Part shown: one piece after another, positions 17,834-26,291 of the stretch
Numbering within the stretch: position 1 is the first letter of the stretch
How the letters are laid out: each line of letters begins with the position of its first letter
Origin: Kibdelosporangium aridum
GTDB lineage: Bacteria > Actinomycetota > Actinomycetes > Mycobacteriales > Pseudonocardiaceae
Assembly (NCBI RefSeq): GCF_900176515.1
Contig: NZ_FWXV01000011.1
Coordinates: forward strand, 62,001-126,000
DNA length: 64,000 nucleotides
Reading direction: 5' to 3'
Position numbers and translations under genes: made by a program
The notes under the pieces: generated by a model
Told to the model about the DNA's origin: nothing
Databases searched by the model: none
What the model saw: only the letters and a program-made list of their open reading frames with translations

Positions 17834-18643
17834 ATGCAGGACGACTGGGACCGGGACAAGGCCGAGTTCATCGCGCACCCGCCGGACGCGCCTCATCCGG
17901 CCGACGGCGCCGACCAGAGTCCGCTGGCCCACCAGTTCGCGCAGTTGACCAAGACGCTGCTCAACGCCGACAGCGTGGCGGGCGTGCTGGAACAGGTGGT
18001 GCGCGCGACCTTCGCGGTGATCCCCGACGCTGACGTGGTCAGCGTGTCGCTGCGATCCGCTGATGGCGTATTGCACACGCCGGTGGAGACCGACCCGGAC
18101 GGAGTGGAACTCGACGAGCTGCAGAACCGCTACGGTCACGGCCCTTGCCTCGACGCGGCCCGTAAGGAAGGCGTCGCCTACACCTACAGCGGCGACCTCG
18201 CCACCGAAACGAAGTGGCCGCAGTTCGGGCCGGCCGCCGCGGATCTCGGCTATTTCTCGGTGCTGTCCACCGCTCTCGTACCCGACGCCGTTCCACCCCG
18301 GCTGTCCGGCGCGCTGAACATCTACTCCCGAACTCCCGGCAAGCTCGGCAGCGAGACCACACGCGACCAGGCTCTGCTCCTGGCCACCCACGCCTCGCTC
18401 GCCGTCTCACGCACCCAGGCGGTCCAGCTGGCCGAACTGCGCGAAACAAACCTGCGCCGCGCCGTGGACAGCCGCGACATCATCGGCCAAGCCAAAGGCA
18501 TCCTGATGCAACGCCGCGGCATCAGCGCCGACGAAGCATTCGACCTGCTTCGCCGTACGTCACAAGAGCTCAACGTGAGGCTCGCCGAACTCGCCTACAC
18601 CCTGGCCAGCCGGCACGCCGAACTCGACCCGCCCGGCCAGTGA
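17834..18643 (+). CDS. GAF and ANTAR domain-containing regulator
   Basis: A 269-residue paralogue of the 16680 gene with a GAF domain (YGHGPCLDAARKEG, GALNIYSRTPGK) and a C-terminal ANTAR domain (SRDIIGQAKGILMQRRGI). ATG 17834 has GGAGG 6 nt upstream. It differs in its acidic N-terminus (MQDDWDRDKAEF), which may mark a different partner. It is probably cotranscribed with the two preceding genes and ends 16 bp from the convergent fourth GAF-ANTAR gene. Confidence 0.88.
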   Translation: MQDDWDRDKAEFIAHPPDAPHPADGADQSPLAHQFAQLTKTLLNADSVAGVLEQVVRATFAVIPDADVVSVSLRSADGVLHTPVETDPDGVELDELQNRYGHGPCLDAARKEGVAYTYSGDLATETKWPQFGPAAADLGYFSVLSTALVPDAVPPRLSGALNIYSRTPGKLGSETTRDQALLLATHASLAVSRTQAVQLAELRETNLRRAVDSRDIIGQAKGILMQRRGISADEAFDLLRRTSQELNVRLAELAYTLASRHAELDPPGQ

Positions 18644-18659
18644 TCCACCCCGGATCCGC

Positions 18660-19367
18660 TCATCCCTGCGCCGACGCCTTGCCGACGAAATCGGCCGCGA
18701 TCTGGCGGAGTTTGACGTTCGTCAGCTGCGATTCGGTGATCAGGCGCTGCATCGCCTCGGTGGCGCTGATCTTGTGGGTGGCCATCAGGATGCCTTTGGC
18801 CTGCTCGATCACGGCACGCGACTGCATCGCGGTGTCCAGGTGGCGCGCCAGCTCGAGGGTCTGCTGGTAGCGGCGGGTCGTGCGCAACCCGAACGTCACA
18901 ATCGTGGTGTACAGCTCCAGCAGCTTGGCGTCGGTCTCGTGGAACCCGTGGTTCTCGAAGCCGAACAGATTGATCGCTCCGGTCAGGGTGTCGTCCACGC
19001 GCAGCGGGGCCGCGAGATAGCTGCCCACACCGTGCCGCTTCGCCGAGGCGGCGAAGTCCGGCCATAGCTCACTCGCGGTGTCCAACGCCAACCGAACGAT
19101 CTCCCCCGTCGCAGCGGCACGCAGGCACGGACCATCGCCCGCCGCGTACTGCGCCTCGTCGACCGTCATCGCGCGTTCATCGCTGAACGCGGCCGTACGC
19201 GCTCCGTCATCATCGATCGCGGTGATACTGGCCATGTCCGCACCAGGGACAACCCGAACCGCCTCAGCGCACACCGCCTCCAGCACCTCGGACGTGCCGG
19301 ATGTGTTCTCCAGAACGTCGGTCAACGCCGACATGGCGTCTGTGACCTCGTCGAGCAGATCAGTCAT
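18660..19367 (-). CDS. GAF and ANTAR domain-containing regulator
   Basis: A 235-residue protein on the minus strand. The GAF domain (QYAAGDGPCLRAA, LTGAINLFGFE) covers about 20-165, and an ANTAR domain with SRAVIEQAKGILMATHKI lies at about 175-225. The start is ATG 19367 with GGTGGG 4 nt upstream; an earlier in-frame start at 19397 has no binding site. It converges with the other GAF-ANTAR genes and is the most canonical of the four. Confidence 0.87.
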   Translation of the reverse strand: MTDLLDEVTDAMSALTDVLENTSGTSEVLEAVCAEAVRVVPGADMASITAIDDDGARTAAFSDERAMTVDEAQYAAGDGPCLRAAATGEIVRLALDTASELWPDFAASAKRHGVGSYLAAPLRVDDTLTGAINLFGFENHGFHETDAKLLELYTTIVTFGLRTTRRYQQTLELARHLDTAMQSRAVIEQAKGILMATHKISATEAMQRLITESQLTNVKLRQIAADFVGKASAQG

Positions 19368-19523
19368 ACGTCCCACCCGCCACTCCAACGGCTGCAAATG
19401 TCAGCGGAGCGGTGAGCCGGAACGGACTCACCAAGCACATTGTGGCGGACCGCAGGCTCTTTCCCGCCACCCACAACGGCGGCGCCTGACTTCAGCTCCG
19501 AACCGAGTAGCCGGCGTTCACCC

Positions 19524-19547
19524 GTTTGAGGGGCATCTCCCGGGTAA
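19524..19547 (+). promoter_or_regulatory. SigB-type promoter GTTT-N14-GGGTAA
   Basis: GTTT at 19524-19527, a 14-nt spacer and GGGTAA at 19542-19547 match the GNNT-N14-16-GGGTA consensus known for Streptomyces SigB-group sigma factors. A start site near 19555 would place the small ORF at 19578 just downstream. Confidence 0.45.
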
Positions 19548-19577
19548 CCACCCTGATAGGTCCGAAGGAGCGCGCGC

Positions 19578-19676
19578 GTGGGACAACGGACCAGGCTTCG
19601 TCGTTCCAACCCTCGGGGCGGCGAAGCCGTCGCCTACGGTGTCGTCACCGCCCTCACTTACGCCGCCACTGAATGA
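19578..19676 (+). CDS. Hidden 32-residue small protein
   Basis: A GTG-started frame of 32 codons plus TGA. GAAGGAG at 19564-19570 is an excellent ribosome binding site 7 nt upstream, and a SigB-like promoter stands 30-50 bp further up. The product is basic at the N-terminus (MGQRTRLRRSNPRGGEAV) and ends in a short hydrophobic AYGVVTALTYAATE tail. It converges with the deazaflavin reductase gene, 11 bp away. It is too short for usual gene calling. No family is recognised. Confidence 0.45.
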   Translation: MGQRTRLRRSNPRGGEAVAYGVVTALTYAATE

Positions 19677-19687
19677 GCGAGCAGCGG

Positions 19688-20134
19688 TCACGACGGATTA
19701 GGCGGATCGGCAATGCGGAACACCGGATGTGCGGACGCCTCCGCGGCGAATGCACGCACGGGGTCACGACGCTTGGCATCGAAATAAGGCCGGGTCACGG
19801 GCTCCTTACGGATGTACTCCCGCAGCACCGGCGCACTTTCCTCCGCCCCACATTCGAACACGCTGACTGTCCGTGTACTGCGGCCGTGCCGGAGTTCGAC
19901 CTTGCCTGCTGCTCGTGCGTTGTGCACCCACGCGACCTCGCCATACGGCGCGACAAGCCATTCCTTGCCGTCGTACTTGAGAAGACGAATCGGTGTCGTG
20001 CGCGGCAGACCGGTGCGCCTTCCTGACGTCGTGAGCAGGACGTAACTGCGCGGTGCCACACCAGCGCGCAGCAATGCGCCGATGACGGCATTGCCGACCT
20101 TCCTGACCACCCCGTACTTGTATTTTCGGGCCAT
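19688..20134 (-). CDS. Deazaflavin (F420)-dependent nitroreductase family protein
   Basis: A 148-residue protein of the DUF385 / F420-dependent nitroreductase (Ddn-like) split beta-barrel family. It shows LLTTSGRRTGLPRTTPI near residues 33-49 and VAWVHNARAAGKVEL, both typical of the cofactor site. It likely reduces quinones or nitro compounds with F420H2 or a related deazaflavin. I start at ATG 20134, which has GAGGTG 5 nt upstream; the frame stays open further but without a plausible start. It is divergent from the STAS gene. Confidence 0.85.
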   Translation of the reverse strand: MARKYKYGVVRKVGNAVIGALLRAGVAPRSYVLLTTSGRRTGLPRTTPIRLLKYDGKEWLVAPYGEVAWVHNARAAGKVELRHGRSTRTVSVFECGAEESAPVLREYIRKEPVTRPYFDAKRRDPVRAFAAEASAHPVFRIADPPNPS

Positions 20135-20275
20135 TTGACCACCTCGCGTTTCGGCAGACCCCGCGCAACCGGACGGCTTGCAACTGTCGCCCAGACGCCG
20201 TAGCGTCGAGTACACCAGAACAGCCCACGGCGGCATGGCGTTAAGCAGGAGCACCGAGTCGCCCTTCGTTGCTGC

Positions 20276-20299
20276 GGGTTTTGTATTCGGTTCGGGCAT
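20276..20299 (+). promoter_or_regulatory. Candidate SigB-type promoter for STAS gene
   Basis: GGGT at 20276-20279, 14 nt, then GGGCAT at 20294-20299 fits the SigB-group spacing, with one departure from GGGTA in the -10 element. The STAS gene starts 54 bp downstream. Confidence 0.3.
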
Positions 20300-20352
20300 C
20301 GTCACCGCTCCGCGTGCATGACTTCGTGGTCGCACCCTCAGAGGAGCGCCCG

Positions 20353-20751
20353 ATGAGCACGGATGCGTTCAACCAGATCATCGCCGTCACCACCAGCCGC
20401 GTAGGCGAGGTGGCCGTGGTCCATGTCGTCGGCGACGTCGACATGTCCTCCGTCGCACCATTCGCCTCGGCGGTGCGCCGTGAGCTCGACACCTGTCCTA
20501 CCGGGCTGGTGATGGACCTCCTGGACGTCGGCTTCTGCGGGTCCGCAGGGCTCAACGTCCTCGTCCAGGCCCGCAATCACGCTGAGTCCACGCGGACCGG
20601 AGTCCGCCTGGTCGCGACCCGTCCGTCGGTGCTGCGCCCGTTGGAGATCATGGGACTCACCGAGCTGTTTCCCGTCCACCAGTCGGTCAACGCGGCGGTC
20701 AGCGCCTGCATGACGTCGACCATGACGTCGACCACCCAGACGGTCCACTAG
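20353..20751 (+). CDS. STAS-domain anti-sigma factor antagonist
   Basis: A 132-residue single STAS domain. The regulatory serine lies in the FCGSAGL loop (Ser64), equivalent to the phosphorylated Ser of SpoIIAA/RsbV. Unphosphorylated, such proteins bind an anti-sigma kinase and free a SigB/SigF-type sigma factor. ATG 20353 has GAGGAG 8 nt upstream. A likely partner kinase of the HATPase_c_2 type is not adjacent, but two lie elsewhere in the window (33014 and 60413). It has a Thr/Ser-rich tail. Confidence 0.85.
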   Translation: MSTDAFNQIIAVTTSRVGEVAVVHVVGDVDMSSVAPFASAVRRELDTCPTGLVMDLLDVGFCGSAGLNVLVQARNHAESTRTGVRLVATRPSVLRPLEIMGLTELFPVHQSVNAAVSACMTSTMTSTTQTVH

Positions 20752-20770
20752 AGACACGAAGCTGGCCTCG

Positions 20771-21943
20771 TCACTCCGTGGCGAGGCGTTCCAGTTCCCG
20801 GTCGACCGCTGCCGGGGCGTACACCGATTCCACCACCATCGCCCGCAGGCCGAGGACGCCCGCCCGGTCGCCGAGGTCGCTGGTGACGACGTCGAGGTTG
20901 CGTGTCGCACGAGGCAAGGCGCGTTGGTACAACACCTCTCGCACACCGGCGACGAACTGTGTCTCGGCCAGATCGCCCGCGATCACCAGCACCTGGGGAT
21001 TCACCAAGCAGACGACCGTGCTGAGCACCTCGCCGACCAGCCTGCCCGCTTGCCTGGCCAGTTCGACGGCGTTCGGGTTGCCGGCTCGGACGAGTTCCAC
21101 GAACTCGCGGCTTCCCGCCGCGGGCAAGCGTTGTGCCAGCGCCGTGCCGCTGGCGAGGGCTGCGAGGCAGCCGAGTGCGCCGCACATGCACCTGGCTTCG
21201 GAGGACGCATCGACTCGGACGTGCCCGATGTCGCCCGCACCGCCGTCGATCCCCCGGTACACGGCGCCCTCGAGGACCAGGCCTGCGCCGATCCCGGTGG
21301 CGATCTTGACCAGGACGAGTGAGGGACAGTCCGGGTATTGGGTGACGTACTCGCCGAACGCCATCACGTTGGCGTCGTTGTCGACGATGACGGGAACACG
21401 CCACTTCGCGCGGAGGTGTTCGGCGATGGGATATCCGTCCCATCCCGGCATGATCGGCGGCTGGTGCACCACACCCGTGTTGAATTCGACCGGGCCGGGC
21501 ACCCCGACGCCGATGCCGCGCACCTGAGCGGCATCGCGTCCGGCTTCGCTGAGCAGTGCGTGGAACTGTTCGCTTGTCCAAGTCAGGATCTGGTCGGGGC
21601 CGTCCGCGATGCGCAGCGGCGCCGCTGTTTCGGCCAGCACGGCGCCGGCGAGGTCGAACACGGCGACCCGGGCGTGTGTCGCGCCGAGATCCGCCGCGAG
21701 CACCAGGCCATGGTCGTTGTTGAACTCCAGTCTCGCGGGCGGGCGGCCGCCACCGGAGGCGTGCACGCCGTCGGTGCGCAGAAATCCCGCCGTGCGCAAC
21801 GCGTCCAGTCGATGGCCGACCGTCGAGCGCGCGAGCCCGGTGAGGTCTTGCAGTTCCGCGCGGCTGTTCGCACGCCCGGTGCGCACCAGCCACAACAGGT
21901 AACCCGCTGACTGGTGGACGCTGCTGTCAGCCTTTGTCAGCAC
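20771..21943 (-). CDS. ROK-family transcriptional repressor
   Basis: A 390-residue ROK protein with an N-terminal winged helix (about 15-75, TGLARSTVGHRLDAL), the phosphate loop DLGATHARVAVFD and a DNDANVMAFGE segment. It also has a zinc motif CMCGALGCLAAL whose usual Glu after GCL is Ala. ROK repressors sense a sugar and control its transport genes. GTG 21943 overlaps the end of the upstream permease gene by 17 nt, so it is translated from the transporter operon and probably autoregulates it. Confidence 0.9.
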   Translation of the reverse strand: MLTKADSSVHQSAGYLLWLVRTGRANSRAELQDLTGLARSTVGHRLDALRTAGFLRTDGVHASGGGRPPARLEFNNDHGLVLAADLGATHARVAVFDLAGAVLAETAAPLRIADGPDQILTWTSEQFHALLSEAGRDAAQVRGIGVGVPGPVEFNTGVVHQPPIMPGWDGYPIAEHLRAKWRVPVIVDNDANVMAFGEYVTQYPDCPSLVLVKIATGIGAGLVLEGAVYRGIDGGAGDIGHVRVDASSEARCMCGALGCLAALASGTALAQRLPAAGSREFVELVRAGNPNAVELARQAGRLVGEVLSTVVCLVNPQVLVIAGDLAETQFVAGVREVLYQRALPRATRNLDVVTSDLGDRAGVLGLRAMVVESVYAPAAVDRELERLATE

Positions 21944-22793
21944 CGCTGGTGAGCCCTTCAGTCAGCATCCGTTCCGCCGCGTAGAACAGCACGATGATCG
22001 GGACGGTCAGCACGACCGACCCGGCCATCAGCACGGTCTTGGGCACCTCGATGCCACCGGCCAGTTGCGCGAGACCGAGCGACACGGTCCAGTTCGACCG
22101 GTCTTCGGCCAGGAACAGCAACGCGAACAGGAACTCGTTCCACGCGATCATGAAAACGTACAGCGCGTTCGCCATGATCGCCGGGGTGGCCAGCGGCATG
22201 GTCACCCGCCACATCACCTGCCAGCGGGAACAGCCGTCGATCAGTGCGGCCTCCTCGATACCGGCGGGCACCGAGGACAGGTACGTGCGCAGCATGTAGA
22301 TCGAGACCGGCAGCGTCTGTGCGATGTAGACGATCATCAGGCCGGGCAGCGAGCCACGCAGCCCGAGCTTGGTGAACAGCACGAACAACGGCACGGCCAG
22401 CACGATCGCCGGGAACATGTAGACCGCGAGGAACAGGAAGTGGACCTGCTTGTGGCCGAAGAACCGCAGCCTGCTGACCGCGTACGCGCCGGGGATCGAG
22501 ATCAGCAGCGTGAGCACCACCGCCCCGAGCGACACGATGGCGGAGTTGGCCAGCAGGTTCAGCATGCCCTGCCCGCCGGACTCGGTGGACCCGAGCACCT
22601 CCTGGTAGGTCGTCGTCGTCCACTCCGAGAAACCCACCCAGAGCTTGCCGGGATCGGCGAGCAGGTTCTCGATCGGCCGGATCGACAGCAACACCATGTA
22701 GTAGAAGGGAAACAGCGTCAGCAGGGCGAGCAGGACGATGACGACCCAGCGCAGCACGCCGAAGAGCTTGGTCTCGAAGGCATCCCGGTTCAT
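21927..22793 (-). CDS. Carbohydrate ABC transporter permease, MalG type
   Basis: A 288-residue inner-membrane permease with six predicted helices. The EAA loop (EEAALIDGCSRWQ at about 189-201) docks the ATPase. ATG 22793 overlaps the stop of the partner permease (ATGA), the usual MalF-MalG arrangement. No ATPase gene is in the operon, so it should share a housekeeping MsiK-type ATPase encoded elsewhere. Confidence 0.92.
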   Translation of the reverse strand: MNRDAFETKLFGVLRWVVIVLLALLTLFPFYYMVLLSIRPIENLLADPGKLWVGFSEWTTTTYQEVLGSTESGGQGMLNLLANSAIVSLGAVVLTLLISIPGAYAVSRLRFFGHKQVHFLFLAVYMFPAIVLAVPLFVLFTKLGLRGSLPGLMIVYIAQTLPVSIYMLRTYLSSVPAGIEEAALIDGCSRWQVMWRVTMPLATPAIMANALYVFMIAWNEFLFALLFLAEDRSNWTVSLGLAQLAGGIEVPKTVLMAGSVVLTVPIIVLFYAAERMLTEGLTSGADKG

Positions 22794-23725
22794 CGTGGCT
22801 CCACTGGCTTGGGGGCGAAGAACTTCAGGTAGCCGACCAGGAAGACGATCAGCACGACGGCGAGCACCAGCGCCTGCGCGGAAGCGGCGCCGACGTCGAA
22901 CCGGGCGGTGAGGAAGTTGTAGACGCGCACGCTCGCCACGTCGGTCCCCGCGCCACCACCGGTGAGCAGGTAGACGTCGTCGAACTTGTTGAAGTTCATC
23001 GCGAACCGCAGCATCGCCAGCAGCGCGATCACCGGGGCCAGTTGCGGCAGGACGATGTGGCGGAACCGTTGCGACGGCGTGGCACCGTCGACCCGTGCGG
23101 CTTCTTCGAGTTCACCGGGTATCGCCTGTAACCGGGCCAGGATGAACAGGAACGCGAACGGGAAATAGCGCCAACCCTCGAACACGATCACCGTCAGCAG
23201 CGCGACCGGCACCGAGATCTCGATGCCCAGCAACGAAAGCGTGGCCTCGCGCTGGGTGAGGAACGCGACCGGCCGGTCCCAGCCGAGCAGCCGCACACCC
23301 CACTCGTTGAGGATCCCGTACTGCGGGCTGAGCATGACTTCCCAGACGAACGCGACCGCGACCACTGGTGCCACGTACGGCAGGAGCATCGCACCACGCA
23401 GGAAACCCCTGCCGCGGAACGGTTTTCGCAACGCGAGCGCGGCGGCCAGCCCGATGATGACCGACAGCACCGTGCCGCCGATCGCGTAGGCGAGGGTCGT
23501 ACCGAGCGAGCTCCAGAACCCCGGCGAGTCGAACACGATCACGAAGTTGGTCAGCGTGTAGCGCTCGAACAGTCCGGTGTCCCGGATGTTGATCAACCGG
23601 ATCCGTTGGAACGCCAAGATCAGCGTCCACGCCAGCGGCAGCACCACGACCGCCAGTACGACCAGCAACGTCGGTGAGATCAGGGCGAGACCAGTGCGGT
23701 TCTCCTGTTGTCGCAGAGTGGGCAT
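22790..23725 (-). CDS. Carbohydrate ABC transporter permease, MalF type
   Basis: A 311-residue inner-membrane permease with an N-terminal helix, a periplasmic loop and an EAA motif (EEAARVDGATPSQ). I prefer ATG 23725, preceded by GAGG-type sequence, over the GTG at 23734 which overlaps the stop of the binding-protein gene; the difference is three codons. It forms a heterodimer with the 21927 permease. The TLTNFVIVFD segment is typical of the sugar-specific MalF group. Confidence 0.92.
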   Translation of the reverse strand: MPTLRQQENRTGLALISPTLLVVLAVVVLPLAWTLILAFQRIRLINIRDTGLFERYTLTNFVIVFDSPGFWSSLGTTLAYAIGGTVLSVIIGLAAALALRKPFRGRGFLRGAMLLPYVAPVVAVAFVWEVMLSPQYGILNEWGVRLLGWDRPVAFLTQREATLSLLGIEISVPVALLTVIVFEGWRYFPFAFLFILARLQAIPGELEEAARVDGATPSQRFRHIVLPQLAPVIALLAMLRFAMNFNKFDDVYLLTGGGAGTDVASVRVYNFLTARFDVGAASAQALVLAVVLIVFLVGYLKFFAPKPVEPR

Positions 23726-23730
23726 GCCCC

Positions 23731-25104
23731 TCACCTCATGGAGGTCTGGATCGCGCGGACATCGGCCGCGGACTGCTCGGCCGCCTCGTCGGCGGTCGTC
23801 CCGCTGAGCATCGACTCGACTGCCTTGCTGACCGGCATCTCGCTGAGCGCCGCGCCCATCAGCACACCTTGGCGCTGGTCAAACCCCCAGCGGCGGAAGT
23901 GATCGGTACTCTCGCGCAGTTCCCGCATCGTCTCCGGCGGATAGATCTCACCAAGCGGCCGTTTCGTGTCGACGCCGGCAGGCATCCGCTCCCACGCCGT
24001 GGTGAACCGCTGCGGATCGGCCACCGTGCCCCGGCGAGCCGGGATCTTGCCTTCCGGCGCCATCCCGATCCATTCCGGGTACGCCTGTTCGTCCAGCATG
24101 TACTCGACGAACCGTTTCGCTTCCTCGCGTTTCGCACCGACCTGCACGGTCCATGACGTGAGTTCGCCGTATTGCGCGGCGGCGCCGCCATCGGGTCCTT
24201 TGATCGCGCCGACCACCCCGCTGTTGGCCGCGAGGAAACCAGGGTCCTGCTGGCACTGCGGGCACGACGGCATCGCGTCGGCACGCAGCGCGCCGAGTTC
24301 GTCGAGCAGGTACGACGACCACATGATCATCGCCGAGCGCCCGGCCAGGTACGTGGCCCTGGTGCTGTCCAGGTCCTGCGCTCCGGGCGACGAGTAGGAG
24401 GTGATCAGCTCGTTGACGAACCGGAACGCGCCACGGCACTGGGCGTTGTCCAGGGTGATCTGGCCGTTGCCGTCGATGAGTTCACAGCCGTTGCCCGAGG
24501 CGAGGCCTTCGAAGGCCTGCCCGGTGGCCGCGTCGTTGGCCGAGGTGGCGATCGAGATGCCGGCGATGCCGTCCCGGTTGAGGGTTCGCGCGGCCTGCGT
24601 GATCTTGTCGTAGGTGTCCGGTGTGCCCAGTCCGGCGGCGGCGAAGAGATCCTTGCGGTACACCAGGATTTGCGCCCAGCCGTCCGACGGCACGGCGAGC
24701 TGCCGGTCACCGTCCCTGGTCAGGCCCAGCGCGCGGGGCGCGAACGTCGACGGGCCCAGCCGGTCGACGATCTCCTGCGCGGCACGGGTGTCGAGCAGTT
24801 CGTTACCGGCCAGCTGCCAGGTCGCGGTGAGCGGCAGAGCGCCGATCACGTCGGGCGGTCTGCCCGCCGCCGCGGCCGACATGATCATCTGACTGAACTG
24901 GTTCTCGTCGATGGCGACCACCCGGACCGGAATGCCGGTCTGCTGGGTGAACCGCTCAGCGATCCGCTCGGTGGCCCTGATCCGATCTGTCTGGTTCTCC
25001 AGACTCCACACCACCAGGGCGTTGTCCGCAGCCACACCGGTGGAGCACCCGCTGACCAGACAGGCGGCCAGCGCCGCAGTGACCAGCCTGAACCGTCCCC
25101 GCAC
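23731..25104 (-). CDS. Sugar ABC transporter substrate-binding lipoprotein
   Basis: A 457-residue extracytoplasmic solute-binding protein of the type-1 family. The start is GTG 25104, with AAGGGGG 6 nt upstream; the frame is open further but the short signal peptide starts here. Lipobox LVSGC places the lipid-modified Cys at residue 20. The mature protein has aromatic-rich binding segments (WSYLLDEL-like) expected to clamp an oligosaccharide or glycoside. It is the first gene of a four-gene minus-strand operon ending in the ROK regulator, and is divergent from the catabolic genes. Confidence 0.92.
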   Translation of the reverse strand: MRGRFRLVTAALAACLVSGCSTGVAADNALVVWSLENQTDRIRATERIAERFTQQTGIPVRVVAIDENQFSQMIMSAAAAGRPPDVIGALPLTATWQLAGNELLDTRAAQEIVDRLGPSTFAPRALGLTRDGDRQLAVPSDGWAQILVYRKDLFAAAGLGTPDTYDKITQAARTLNRDGIAGISIATSANDAATGQAFEGLASGNGCELIDGNGQITLDNAQCRGAFRFVNELITSYSSPGAQDLDSTRATYLAGRSAMIMWSSYLLDELGALRADAMPSCPQCQQDPGFLAANSGVVGAIKGPDGGAAAQYGELTSWTVQVGAKREEAKRFVEYMLDEQAYPEWIGMAPEGKIPARRGTVADPQRFTTAWERMPAGVDTKRPLGEIYPPETMRELRESTDHFRRWGFDQRQGVLMGAALSEMPVSKAVESMLSGTTADEAAEQSAADVRAIQTSMR

Positions 25105-25157
25105 GATCAGCCCCCTTGCTTTTGATCGACGTATGGACACTACAGCAGTACTTATGC

Positions 25158-25185
25158 TTGTTGGCAATACAAAAGTAGGTATAGT
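25158..25185 (+). promoter_or_regulatory. Candidate promoter for catabolic operon
   Basis: TTGTTG (25158-25163), a 16-nt spacer and TATAGT (25180-25185) form a sigma-70-like promoter in the 110-bp divergent spacer. This is the most AT-rich stretch nearby. TACTT and AAGTA half-sites flank the -35 box at a distance suitable for a dimeric operator, plausibly for the ROK protein. The following gene starts at TTG 25215. Confidence 0.45.
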
Positions 25186-25214
25186 GCCCGGCGGAATCGT
25201 CCAGAGGAGGGCCA

Positions 25215-26291
25215 TTGCCGCGCGTCGTCCAGTTCACCGGTCCCCGACGCGTCGAACTCGTCGACGTCCCCGCGTTAGCGCTGAACCGGGGAGAAGTACG
25301 GGTGCAGACGCAGTACTCAGGGATCTCCGCTGGGACCGAGCTCACCGCGTATCGCGGCACGAACCCGTACCTGACCAGGACGTGGGATCCGCAGCGACGG
25401 CTGTTCACCACCAACGGCGACGGTGTGCACCCGAATTACCCGATCACCGGCTGGGGGTACTCCGAGGTCGGCGAGATCGTCGAGGTGGCCCCGGGTGCGC
25501 CGGAAGACCTGCGAGTCGGCGACACCGTGTGGGGAATCTGGGGTCACTGCAGCGAAGCGGTCCTGCCTGCCGACAAGGTGCGCACTGTGCCCGACGGTGT
25601 CGATCCGCTCGCCGCGTCCTTCGCCAGAGTCGGCGCGGTCGCACTGAACGCCCTGCTCGCCGCCGGTTTGCACCTCGGCGAGCTCGTGGCGGTCTTCGGC
25701 CAGGGCGTCATCGGCCTGCTCGTCACCCAGATGGCGATCCGCAGCGGAGTCGACGTGGTCGCCGTCGACACGTTGGCGCCACGCCGCGAACGAGCGATGG
25801 AGTTCGGCGCGTCGCTCGCGGTCGATCCGATCGCGGACTCGGCCGCCGAGCGTGTGCGGGAGTTCAACGGCGGACGCGGCGTCGACGTGGCGATCGAGAT
25901 CAGCGGTTCGTACCTCGCACTGCACGAGGCCATCCGAACCGTGACGCCCGGCGGCCGAGTCGTGGCCGCGGGCTTCTACCAGGACGAAGGCCGCGGGCTG
26001 CGGCTCGGCGAGGAGTTCCACCACAACCGGGCCGAGCTGGTCAGCTCCCAGATCGGCGGCGTTCCCGCGACGCTGTCCGGCCGATGGGATCAGAACCGGC
26101 TCAACGAGACCTTCCTGCGGCTGTGCGCACGAGGTGTGCTCAACCCGGCCGCCTTGGTCACCCACCTGCTCCCGCCGTCGCGCGCGGCGGAGGCCTACCA
26201 GGTGCTGGACGCCAGCCCGGCGGACGCCCTGCAGATCGTCTTCGACTTCGGCGCCGAACTTCAGGGGCCGGACAACAGGGGTGAGGAATGA
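25215..26291 (+). CDS. MDR-superfamily dehydrogenase, Zn-site Cys absent
   Basis: A 358-residue GroES-like plus Rossmann-fold protein of the medium-chain dehydrogenase family. The loop that normally holds the catalytic zinc Cys reads YSGISAGTE (34-42), without Cys, as in the BchC-like subgroup. The nucleotide-binding GQGVIG segment follows at about residue 161. It would oxidise or reduce a hydroxyl of a sugar or cyclitol with NAD(P). TTG 25215 has GAGGAGG upstream. The next gene overlaps by ATGA. A paralogue lies at 29372 in the same cluster. Confidence 0.85.
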   Translation: MPRVVQFTGPRRVELVDVPALALNRGEVRVQTQYSGISAGTELTAYRGTNPYLTRTWDPQRRLFTTNGDGVHPNYPITGWGYSEVGEIVEVAPGAPEDLRVGDTVWGIWGHCSEAVLPADKVRTVPDGVDPLAASFARVGAVALNALLAAGLHLGELVAVFGQGVIGLLVTQMAIRSGVDVVAVDTLAPRRERAMEFGASLAVDPIADSAAERVREFNGGRGVDVAIEISGSYLALHEAIRTVTPGGRVVAAGFYQDEGRGLRLGEEFHHNRAELVSSQIGGVPATLSGRWDQNRLNETFLRLCARGVLNPAALVTHLLPPSRAAEAYQVLDASPADALQIVFDFGAELQGPDNRGEE

